Shown here: in pieces, positions 18,648 through 25,398 of the stretch
Position numbering within the stretch: the first letter of the stretch is position 1
Layout: each line of letters opens with the position of its first letter
Assembly: GCA_013215815.1 (NCBI GenBank)
Contig: JABSQP010000014.1
Coordinates: 1-47,512 of the forward strand
From: Alphaproteobacteria bacterium
GTDB lineage: Bacteria > Pseudomonadota > Alphaproteobacteria > Micavibrionales > Micavibrionaceae
Reading direction: 5' to 3'
Length of the DNA stretch: 47,512 nucleotides
The notes under the pieces: generated by a model
What the model was told of the DNA's origin: nothing
Database searches by the model: none
Seen by the model: only the letters and a program-made list of their open reading frames with translations
Position numbers and translations under genes: made by a program

Positions 18648-18965
18648 GTGAACGATCAACTAACAGTAAAAGACCAGCTAACAAACTTACAAGAGGCGTA
18701 TAGCAACGCAGCGGTATCACACTTCGAATCCTGCAGTCTAGCAAGATCAAGAGGCGATAGTGTTCTAGAAGAGTTTGGAACAGCTGAAGAATTAACTGAC
18801 ACGTTATCTGTACTTACGTCACCAGACTTGAAGCGTGCTTTCCTTGATGGAGCAAAGAGAGTGGTTGATGCTCGTAAGAATCAGGATAACCCTCTAGTGC
18901 CTGTGTTAAGGCCTGTTATTAAGAGAGAATTAGCGGCTCTTCCAATACCAAGAGGCGCACTTTAA
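18648..18965 (+). CDS. Small soluble hypothetical protein
   Basis: 105 residues starting at GTG, with a GGGGG run about five bases before it as a possible ribosome binding site. No signal peptide or membrane segment. The sequence is mostly helical by composition, with Leu, Ala and charged residues (LTNLQEAYSNAAVSHF, SPDLKRAFLDGAKRVVDARK) and ends PIPRGAL. I recognise no family. It stands alone between tRNA-His and tRNA-Leu with its own TTGACA element. Codon usage is like that of its neighbours, which makes it more likely to be real than a chance frame. Confidence 0.6.
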   Translation: MNDQLTVKDQLTNLQEAYSNAAVSHFESCSLARSRGDSVLEEFGTAEELTDTLSVLTSPDLKRAFLDGAKRVVDARKNQDNPLVPVLRPVIKRELAALPIPRGAL

Positions 18966-19006
18966 ATCTTTTTTTCTTTTTTATATGAATTTTCCTTATT
19001 TTTCTC

Positions 19007-19035
19007 TTGGCAGCAGCGTGATGATACGCTAAAAC
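19007..19035 (+). promoter_or_regulatory. Probable promoter for tRNA-Leu
   Basis: TTGGCA (19007-19012), a 17-base spacer and TAAAAC (19030-19035), 34 bases before the tRNA. The same -10 sequence occurs before tRNA-Val. Confidence 0.6.
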
Positions 19036-19068
19036 GCCGCATCAGCTTGTAAAAGCTAGCTATACCGT

Positions 19069-19154
19069 GCGGGTGTGGCGGAATTGGTAGACGCGCCAGA
19101 TTTAGGTTCTGGTATCCCATGGATGTGAAGGTTCAAGTCCTTTCACCCGCACCA
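19069..19154 (+). tRNA. tRNA-Leu (TAG)
   Basis: Acceptor GCGGGTG pairs with CACCCGC. The anticodon stem CCAGA/TCTGG encloses TTTAGGT (anticodon TAG). A long class II variable arm, the T arm, discriminator A and encoded CCA complete an 86-base tRNA. Confidence 0.97.
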
Positions 19155-19198
19155 TTTTAAAAAGAAATCACACATACATTTTAGAGTCAGAGATAAAG

Positions 19199-20635
19199 AT
19201 GCAGGTTAAAGAGATTAAATCCGAAGGGCTAAAACACGAGCTTGAAGTCGTTGTTCCTGCCAATGATATTGAAAAACACGTTGAAGCGCGTTTGGTTGAA
19301 GTTGGTAAAACAGTAAAAATGCAAGGCTTCCGTCCAGGTAAAGTGCCAATGGACATTCTTAAGAAGCGCTATGGTCGCGCAGTTCTTGGTGAGGTTCTAG
19401 AATCAGCCGTTAATGATGCAACGAAACAAGTCATCGAAGATAAGAAACTTCGTCCTGCAATGCAGCCGAAAATTGAAGTTCAGGAATTCGATGAGGGTAC
19501 TGACCTTAAATATAAAATGGAAATCGAAGTTCTGCCTGATTTCAAAGTTATGGACACAAAAGGCATGAAGCTTGAAAAGCTTATTGCCAAAATCGAAAAG
19601 AAAGACATTGATGAGGCGCTTGGTCGTATCACTGAACATCACAAAGGCAGCAAGAAGATCGAGGGTGATCGCGCTGCTAAAAAGGGTGATTTTGTTATTA
19701 TAGATTTTGCGGGCCGTACAAAAGATGACGATAAAGCGCATGATGGAATGCAGGCGAAAGGCACTAAGTTAGAACTTGGTTCAGGTCAGTTCATTCCTGG
19801 CTTTGAAGATCAACTGGAAGGTGTTAAAGCGGGCGCAGATGTTGAGGTGAATGTTACGTTCCCTGAAAATTATGGTGCGAATGAACTTGCAGGCCGTGAA
19901 GCGATTTTTGATGTTACTGTTCAAGAGATACACGAAGCAACAGAAGCTGTTGTAAACGATGAGTTTGCTAAAGAGCTTGGTTTTGATGATGAAAAAGCGC
20001 TTCGTGATGCTGTTGAGAATCAAATCAAGAAAGATTACGAAACTCACACACGTATGAAGCTTAAGCGTCAAATTCTCGATATTCTTGATGAGAACCACAC
20101 ATTTGACCTTCCTGAAACAATGCAACAAGCTGAGTTTGATGGCATTGTTCAGCAAATCGAAATGGAACGTAAAGCGGATCCTTCGAATGAAGATGGTGAA
20201 CTAACGGATGAAGAAAAAGAAGAGCTTTCAGCAATTGCTGAGCGCCGTGTTCGTTTAGGTCTTGTTATTGCTGACATTGGTCAGGCAAAAGGTGTCGTTG
20301 TTGCGGATCAGGAACTGCAGGGCGCTGTTATCAGCGAAGCGCAGAAGTACCCAGGTCAGGAAAAAATGATATTTGAGTACTACCAGAAGAACCCGCAGGC
20401 TCTTGAAGGTCTTCGTGCTCCTCTTTTTGAAGAGAAGGTTGTTGACCTTATTCTTGAAGATGCAGATGTTGCAGAAAAAGAAGTATCTGTAGAAGAGCTG
20501 ACAAAGGAAGACGAAGAAGAGTTCAAGCCAAAGAAAAAAGCGGCAAAGAAATCTTCAGCGAAAAAGTCTACGAAGAAAGCGGCTGCTAAGAAATCTGCAA
20601 AGAAGACGGCAGCAAAGAAAGACGAGAAGAAATAA
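19199..20635 (+). CDS. tig: Trigger factor
   Basis: Ribosome-bound chaperone with peptidyl-prolyl isomerase activity. 478 residues. The N-terminal ribosome-binding loop is GFRPGKVP at 43-50. The FKBP-like domain (about 150-245) has GDFVIIDFAGR and GSGQFIPGFEDQLEG. The C-terminal SurA-like chaperone arms follow. Residues 443-478 are an added tail made almost only of Lys, Ala and Ser, like a histone H1 tail and unlike E. coli trigger factor. It starts 45 bases after tRNA-Leu and ends before a strong terminator. clpP follows after one intervening minus-strand gene. Confidence 0.95.
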   Translation: MQVKEIKSEGLKHELEVVVPANDIEKHVEARLVEVGKTVKMQGFRPGKVPMDILKKRYGRAVLGEVLESAVNDATKQVIEDKKLRPAMQPKIEVQEFDEGTDLKYKMEIEVLPDFKVMDTKGMKLEKLIAKIEKKDIDEALGRITEHHKGSKKIEGDRAAKKGDFVIIDFAGRTKDDDKAHDGMQAKGTKLELGSGQFIPGFEDQLEGVKAGADVEVNVTFPENYGANELAGREAIFDVTVQEIHEATEAVVNDEFAKELGFDDEKALRDAVENQIKKDYETHTRMKLKRQILDILDENHTFDLPETMQQAEFDGIVQQIEMERKADPSNEDGELTDEEKEELSAIAERRVRLGLVIADIGQAKGVVVADQELQGAVISEAQKYPGQEKMIFEYYQKNPQALEGLRAPLFEEKVVDLILEDADVAEKEVSVEELTKEDEEEFKPKKKAAKKSSAKKSTKKAAAKKSAKKTAAKKDEKK

Positions 20636-20664
20636 TTCTTATCTAAATTCTTAAATAATTTTTT

Positions 20665-20692
20665 AAAGGGCCTGTTTTTACAGGCCTTTTTT
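20665..20692 (+). terminator. Intrinsic terminator after tig
   Basis: AAAGGGCCTG and CAGGCCTTTT pair around loop TTTTTA, followed by T residues. Its end touches the stop codon of the minus-strand gene (20691-20693), so it may also act on that transcript. Confidence 0.88.
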
Positions 20693-21308
20693 ATATGCAC
20701 ACATCTGGAATAGTGCTTGTGATTGAAATATTCATCTTCCATTCACGTTTATCTTCATTCCAATAATCATGATCTGGGTTTTGGTATTGAAGGTCTACTG
20801 TAATATCAAATGGCACTTCATGGGCGCGGCTATTATCGCTGTTGGTTAGGATTATGACATCTCCCAGTTCTTTTAATGCATGTGCATCGCCTTCAAAGGC
20901 TTTATCAGATTGCAAAATTAGCGGCATATGCTTCATTTTGTAGCCCGAAAACAACAAGTCCATATTGGCAAAAAATAGACGAATCTTTTGATCTGTGTTG
21001 AATAAGCTTCCTACCCAGCTTTCAAATCGTCGTGTAATTTTTTCTCTTATATAGCCTAAAGTATCATCAGAGTCGGTACTTTCAGATTGTGCTGCTAAAT
21101 AGATGCCGCTTTGCCCTAAGATTTGTTCACGAATTCTGTCCCAAAATATGCTTTTACCCGAATTTTTATTGCCTTGTATGCCAATAACTATTGGTTTCTT
21201 TGTAGTCCCATTACCGATTTGTTCAGAAATAATTTTGGAAATTTGATCACATATATCCAAGATTTCATCACGAGAGGACGTTGTAAATGTTTTGGTTAGT
21301 CGTGCCAT
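20691..21308 (-). CDS. P-loop NTPase of unknown function
   Basis: I start at ATG 21308 (205 residues); the frame could extend to TTG 21323, but the promoter leaves no room for it. After about 45 residues comes a strand and a Walker A motif, IGIQGNKNSGKS, then a helix WDRIREQIL. The rest, such as IRLFFANMDLLFSGY and LKELGDVIILTNSD, is compatible with a kinase-like or TsaE-like fold, but I cannot assign it; TsaE proper has a shorter sequence and a different Walker A context. There is no membrane segment. It is a lone minus-strand gene between tig and clpP. Confidence 0.72.
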   Translation of the reverse strand: MARLTKTFTTSSRDEILDICDQISKIISEQIGNGTTKKPIVIGIQGNKNSGKSIFWDRIREQILGQSGIYLAAQSESTDSDDTLGYIREKITRRFESWVGSLFNTDQKIRLFFANMDLLFSGYKMKHMPLILQSDKAFEGDAHALKELGDVIILTNSDNSRAHEVPFDITVDLQYQNPDHDYWNEDKREWKMNISITSTIPDVCI

Positions 21309-21313
21309 GGGAA

Positions 21314-21341
21314 AATATAACAATATTAAAAATTATGTCAA
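21314..21341 (-). promoter_or_regulatory. Near-consensus promoter giving a leaderless transcript
   Basis: On the minus strand, TTGACA (21341-21336), a 16-base spacer, and TATATT (21319-21314). Five bases (TTCCC) then lead to ATG 21308, so the expected transcription start is the A of the start codon. There is no Shine-Dalgarno sequence. Confidence 0.65.
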
Positions 21342-21374
21342 ATAAAATGCTATTTATAGAGCGATAAGAAAGCC

Positions 21375-21403
21375 TTGCACGCCTGATAAGCTCTCGCTAT
21401 CGT
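21375..21403 (+). promoter_or_regulatory. Possible promoter for clpP
   Basis: CTTG at 21374-21377 and CTATCG at 21397-21402 recall an alphaproteobacterial RpoH-type promoter; TTGCAC, 17 bases, TATCGT is the housekeeping reading. Both are weak. Heat-shock control of clpP would be expected from the family. Confidence 0.35.
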
Positions 21404-21451
21404 GAACATGTTGATTCACAACATAAGTTAGTAAGAAAGAGCACAAGAATT

Positions 21452-22096
21452 ATGAGCGAACGCGATCCACTAGAACTATACAATTCTCACCTTATACCGA
21501 CTGTGGTTGAGCAGACAAACCGCGGTGAGCGGGCGTTTGATATTTTCTCACGTCTTTTAAAAGAGCGCATTATCTTCCTAACAGGCGAAGTTAATGATTA
21601 CGTATCCAGCCTTATCTGTGCGCAGCTCTTATTCCTTGAATCAGAGAACCCAACGAAAGATATTTCTTTCTATATTAACTCTCCAGGCGGCGTTGTAACG
21701 TCTGGTATGGCGATGTATGACACGATGCAATACATCAAGCCTGAGGTTTCTACTGTGTGTATCGGTCAGGCAGCGTCAATGGGATCACTTCTTTTGACTG
21801 CTGGTGCGAAGGGTAAGCGTTTTGCTCTACCACACGCACGTATCATGATCCACCAGCCATTAGGTGGAGCGCAAGGTCAGGCGTCTGATATTGAAATTCA
21901 GGCCAAAGAAATCCTGCGTATGAAGTCTATGTTGAATGACATTTATGTGAACCATACAGGTAAAAAACTCTCAGAAATTGAGAAATCTATGGATCGTGAT
22001 AACTTCATGTCTGCAGAAGAAGCCAAAAAGTTTGGCTTAATTGACGAAGTTGTGACACAACACGCCCCAAATGATGCAAAAGAGAAGAAAAAATAG
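21452..22096 (+). CDS. clpP: ATP-dependent Clp protease proteolytic subunit
   Basis: Serine peptidase that forms two stacked heptamer rings and degrades substrates fed by ClpX or ClpA. 214 residues. The catalytic Ser109 lies in [10 protein letters not shown] and His134 in MIHQPLGG. The third residue is an Asp at about 181-183 in SMDRDNF. The N-terminal region ([20 protein letters not shown]) includes the short propeptide region usual in proteobacteria. clpX, normally the next gene, is absent: a terminator and then lon follow. Confidence 0.97.
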   Translation: MSERDPLELYNSHLIPTVVEQTNRGERAFDIFSRLLKERIIFLTGEVNDYVSSLICAQLLFLESENPTKDISFYINSPGGVVTSGMAMYDTMQYIKPEVSTVCIGQAASMGSLLLTAGAKGKRFALPHARIMIHQPLGGAQGQASDIEIQAKEILRMKSMLNDIYVNHTGKKLSEIEKSMDRDNFMSAEEAKKFGLIDEVVTQHAPNDAKEKKK

Positions 22097-22138
22097 CTCT
22101 TTTTGCGCTAAATCTTAAAAATAGAACGAATTTTAATT

Positions 22139-22166
22139 AAAAAAGGGAAAGAAACTTCCCTTTTTT
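22139..22166 (+). terminator. Intrinsic terminator after clpP
   Basis: AAAAAAGGGAA pairs perfectly with TTCCCTTTTTT around AGAAAC, and an outer AGAACGA/TCGTTCT pairing extends it. The remaining 22167-22309 is AT-rich and should hold the lon promoter, but I see no convincing RpoH-type pair. Confidence 0.88.
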
Positions 22167-22309
22167 CGTTCTATTGATGTAATGTTAACCATTAGTCGAT
22201 AAAAATTAAGAATAAGCCTCTTTTTTCGGTGTATTCCTATGTAACGCGACTGCAAATTTGCTCGAATGAAGCAAACCTTTAACTTTTTTGTTATTTTTAG
22301 AAAGTAAAC

Positions 22310-24733
22310 ATGCCTAAAATCACTTCTTCTGTTTCAAAACATAAAACCTTTGCGGTCTTGCCTTTAAGAGACATTGTGGTGTTCCCGCAGATGATTGTTC
22401 CGCTTTTTGTAGGGCGTGAAAAGTCAGTCAAGGCGCTAGAACATGTGATGCAAGGTGATAAGCAGGTATTACTTCTTACACAAAAGACACCATCGGAAGA
22501 TAACCCGTCAGCAGAAGATCTCCATACAGTAGGAACTGTTGGGAATATTCTACAACTTCTAAAGCTACCAGATGGCACAGTGAAGGTTCTCGTCGAAGGT
22601 GGCGTGCGCCATGAAGTGAAGAGTTTTAACGATGGTGATGAGTATATGGAAGCGGAAGCTTTCGAGGTGAAAGAAGATGAAGCTGTTACAGAAGAGATAG
22701 AAGCTCTCGGTCGCGCGGTTGTTTCGCAGTTTGAGCAGTACGTAAAACTAAACAAGAAGATACCACCAGAGGTACTTGTCTCTGTTAATCAAATTGATGA
22801 GCCGTCAAAGATGGCTGATACAATTGCGTCACACCTGACATTGAAAATTGAAGAAAAACAGGAGCTTTTAGAGCTTCGCACTGTCGTGGAGCGTTTAGAA
22901 AAAATCTATAGCTTTATGGATGGTGAAATTGGTGTTCTCCAAGTTGAAAAACGCGTGCGTAATCGTGTGAAACGTCAGATGGAAAAAACACAGCGCGAGT
23001 ATTATCTAAACGAACAGATGAAAGCGATCCAGAAAGAGCTTAATGAAGGCGAAGACGGCCTTGATGAAATGGGTGAACTGGAAAAGAAAATTGAAGAAAC
23101 GAAGCTTTCCAAAGAAGCGCGTGAAAAAGCGAAGAACGAGTTGAAGAAGCTTCGTCAGATGAGCCCGATGTCTGCAGAAGCAACAGTGGTGCGCAACTAT
23201 CTGGATTGGATTGTTGGCGTTCCTTGGAATAAGAAAGGACGCATTAAAAAGGATATTAAAGGTGCGAAGAAGGTTCTTGATGCTGATCACTATGGTCTGG
23301 AAAAAGTTAAAGAACGTATCCTTGAATACTTAGCGGTGCAACAGCGCACAAGCAAAGTGAAGGGACCTATTCTTTGTCTTGTCGGTCCTCCAGGTGTTGG
23401 TAAGACATCGCTTGCACAATCAATCGCGAAATCAACGAACCGTAAATATGTCCGCATGTCACTGGGTGGTGTTCGTGATGAGAGTGAAATTCGCGGTCAC
23501 CGACGCACTTATATTGGTGCGATGCCGGGTAAAGTTATTCAGGGAATGAAGAAAGCGACTGTTTCTAATCCGCTCTTCCTTCTGGATGAGATTGATAAAC
23601 TGGGTAATGACTGGCGCGGTGATCCAAGCTCAGCGTTGCTAGAAGTTTTGGATCCTGAACAGAACTCTACATTTAATGATCATTACATGGAGATGGATTA
23701 TGATCTGTCTGATGTGATGTTTATTTGTACGGCGAACTCGCTACGTATGCCGCAACCGCTTCTTGATCGTATGGAAGTTATTCGTATCTCTGGTTATACG
23801 GAAGATGAAAAACTTGAAATCGTGAAGCGCCACTTGCTGAAAAAACAAATTAAAGCGGCAGGGTTAAAAACAAAAGAAATCAAAATCAGCGATAATGCGA
23901 TCCGTGACCTTATTCGTTACTACACGCGTGAGGCTGGTGTTCGTAATCTAGAGCGTGAAATTGCAAATCTGTGCCGTAAGGTGATCAAAGAGATTTTGAT
24001 TTCAAGCAAAGAGAAAGTATCAATTACACCACGTAACCTTGAAAAATATGCTGGTGTGAAGAAATTTCGTTACGGTGAAGTCGATGAGCAAGACCGCGTT
24101 GGTGTGGTCACTGGTTTGGCCTACACAGAATTTGGCGGCGACCTTCTTTCTATCGAAGCGGTTACGATGCCGGGTAAAGACGGTAAGGTCAGCATGACAG
24201 GTAACTTGAAAGACGTCATGAAAGAATCAATCCGTGTATCAGAGATGCTCATTAAATCTCGTGCGGCGCAATTTGGTATCGACTATGAAGAGCTCAAAGA
24301 AAAAGCGCTTCACGTTCACGTGCCAGAGGGAGCAACGCCAAAGGATGGGCCTTCTGCTGGCGCGGCGATGACGACTGCATTGATTTCTGCATTAACAGAA
24401 ATTGAGATCCGTAAGGACATTGCGATGACAGGTGAAATCAACTTACGTGGTTATGTGACAGCCATTGGTGGTTTGAAGGAAAAGCTTCTGGCAGCGCTTC
24501 GCGGTGGGATTACGAAAGTACTTATTCCGAAAGATAATGAAAAAGATCTGGCAGATATTCCGGATAAAGTGAAAAAGAATCTAGAAATCGTACCTGTTAG
24601 CACGATTGAAGAGGTGCTTGTAAATGCACTTTTACGCATGCCAGAGCCGGTTTTAGAGGGAAATATTGATAAAAATCCACAAATATCCCAAGAATCTGCA
24701 GAAAATAAGGGGAAAGACGTGATTCATCATTGA
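22310..24733 (+). CDS. lon: ATP-dependent protease Lon
   Basis: AAA+ serine protease for misfolded and regulatory proteins. 807 residues, the standard bacterial LonA layout: N-terminal substrate-binding domain (PLRDIVVFPQMIVPLFVGR), coiled-coil, AAA+ module with Walker A GPPGVGKT at 359-366 and Walker B FLLDEIDKLG, then the protease domain with catalytic Ser682 in PKDGPSAGAAM and the Lys of the dyad in the GGLKEKLLAA region. It has its own upstream spacer after the clpP terminator and a strong terminator after it. hup comes next, an order common in proteobacteria. Confidence 0.97.
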   Translation: MPKITSSVSKHKTFAVLPLRDIVVFPQMIVPLFVGREKSVKALEHVMQGDKQVLLLTQKTPSEDNPSAEDLHTVGTVGNILQLLKLPDGTVKVLVEGGVRHEVKSFNDGDEYMEAEAFEVKEDEAVTEEIEALGRAVVSQFEQYVKLNKKIPPEVLVSVNQIDEPSKMADTIASHLTLKIEEKQELLELRTVVERLEKIYSFMDGEIGVLQVEKRVRNRVKRQMEKTQREYYLNEQMKAIQKELNEGEDGLDEMGELEKKIEETKLSKEAREKAKNELKKLRQMSPMSAEATVVRNYLDWIVGVPWNKKGRIKKDIKGAKKVLDADHYGLEKVKERILEYLAVQQRTSKVKGPILCLVGPPGVGKTSLAQSIAKSTNRKYVRMSLGGVRDESEIRGHRRTYIGAMPGKVIQGMKKATVSNPLFLLDEIDKLGNDWRGDPSSALLEVLDPEQNSTFNDHYMEMDYDLSDVMFICTANSLRMPQPLLDRMEVIRISGYTEDEKLEIVKRHLLKKQIKAAGLKTKEIKISDNAIRDLIRYYTREAGVRNLEREIANLCRKVIKEILISSKEKVSITPRNLEKYAGVKKFRYGEVDEQDRVGVVTGLAYTEFGGDLLSIEAVTMPGKDGKVSMTGNLKDVMKESIRVSEMLIKSRAAQFGIDYEELKEKALHVHVPEGATPKDGPSAGAAMTTALISALTEIEIRKDIAMTGEINLRGYVTAIGGLKEKLLAALRGGITKVLIPKDNEKDLADIPDKVKKNLEIVPVSTIEEVLVNALLRMPEPVLEGNIDKNPQISQESAENKGKDVIHH

Positions 24734-24795
24734 TCACCCTTAAAAAAAGGCCTACAACTGATTCCATCAAGACGTTGTAGAGCTTAGGCATAGAG

Positions 24796-24831
24796 CCGCT
24801 TACCGACGTTTTGGTAAGCGGTTTTATTTTT
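24796..24831 (+). terminator. Intrinsic terminator after lon
   Basis: CCGCTTACC and GGTAAGCGG form a perfect nine-pair stem around GACGTTTT, followed by TTTTATTTTT. A second stem, CTACAAC (24752-24758) with GTTGTAG (24774-24780), lies just upstream. Confidence 0.93.
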
Positions 24832-24884
24832 CTAATCTAAAATCGTCCAATGAAATTTAAACTCTAACATAAGGGGACACTCCT

Positions 24885-25160
24885 ATGAATAAAGCAGAAC
24901 TTATTGAACACGTAGCAAAACAGGCCGACATGACAAAAGCAGACGCACAGCGTGCTGTTGAAGCAGTTTTCGGTGGCATCACATCTACTTTGAAAAAAGG
25001 TAACGACGCACGTTTTGTTGGTTTTGGTACATTCTCAGTTGCTAAGCGTGCAGCGACAACTGGCCGTAACCCACGTACTGGTGAAGCGATCAAAATCCCA
25101 GCTTCTAAAAACGCTAAGTTCAAAGCTGGTAAAGAGCTTAAAGAAGCAGTTAACAAGTAA
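24885..25160 (+). CDS. hup: DNA-binding protein HU
   Basis: Small nucleoid protein that bends DNA as a dimer. 91 residues, normal for HU. The N-terminal helices (MNKAELIEHVAKQADMTKAD) and the beta arm with the intercalating proline (GRNPRTGEAIKIPA) are plain. The ATG follows a good AAGGGGAC-type ribosome site. It is the lon neighbour in many proteobacteria (hupB-like) and has its own terminator. Whether it forms homodimers or pairs with a second HU or IHF subunit cannot be told here. Confidence 0.96.
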   Translation: MNKAELIEHVAKQADMTKADAQRAVEAVFGGITSTLKKGNDARFVGFGTFSVAKRAATTGRNPRTGEAIKIPASKNAKFKAGKELKEAVNK

Positions 25161-25185
25161 GTTAGCGCTTATAAAATTAGAGAAT

Positions 25186-25221
25186 AAGGCTGCACCAAAA
25201 CGTGTAGCCTTTTTTCTTTTT
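25186..25221 (+). terminator. Intrinsic terminator after hup
   Basis: AAGGCTGCAC pairs with GTGTAGCCTT (one G-T pair) around CAAAAC, followed by a long T tract interrupted by one C. Confidence 0.9.
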
Positions 25222-25227
25222 TGGGGG

Positions 25228-25256
25228 TTGCAATTTGTTTGGAGTGTGGTTAAAAC
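25228..25256 (+). promoter_or_regulatory. Probable promoter for tRNA-Val
   Basis: TTGCAA (25228-25233), a 17-base spacer and TAAAAC (25251-25256), 17 bases before the tRNA. Confidence 0.5.
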
Positions 25257-25273
25257 ACTCAAATCTCTTATGG

Positions 25274-25349
25274 GGGTGGTTAGCTCAGCTGGTAGAGCAT
25301 CTCGTTTACACCGAGGGGGTCAGCGGTTCGAATCCGTTACCACCCACCA
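25274..25349 (+). tRNA. tRNA-Val (TAC)
   Basis: Acceptor GGGTGGT pairs with ACCACCC. Anticodon stem TCTCG/CGAGG encloses TTTACAC (anticodon TAC). Discriminator A and CCA are encoded. Confidence 0.97.
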
Positions 25350-25398
25350 TTTTTCAAAGTTGCATGATTTCAAAACAACAAATACCTGTGCTTGCGGG

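Noticed and set aside
19781-20155. Minus-strand frame within tig
   Set aside because: Shadow of the trigger factor gene; Ile/Phe/Asn-rich antisense composition.
20691-21308. Assignment of the P-loop protein as TsaE
   Set aside because: Walker A context and overall length do not fit; only a general P-loop call is supported.
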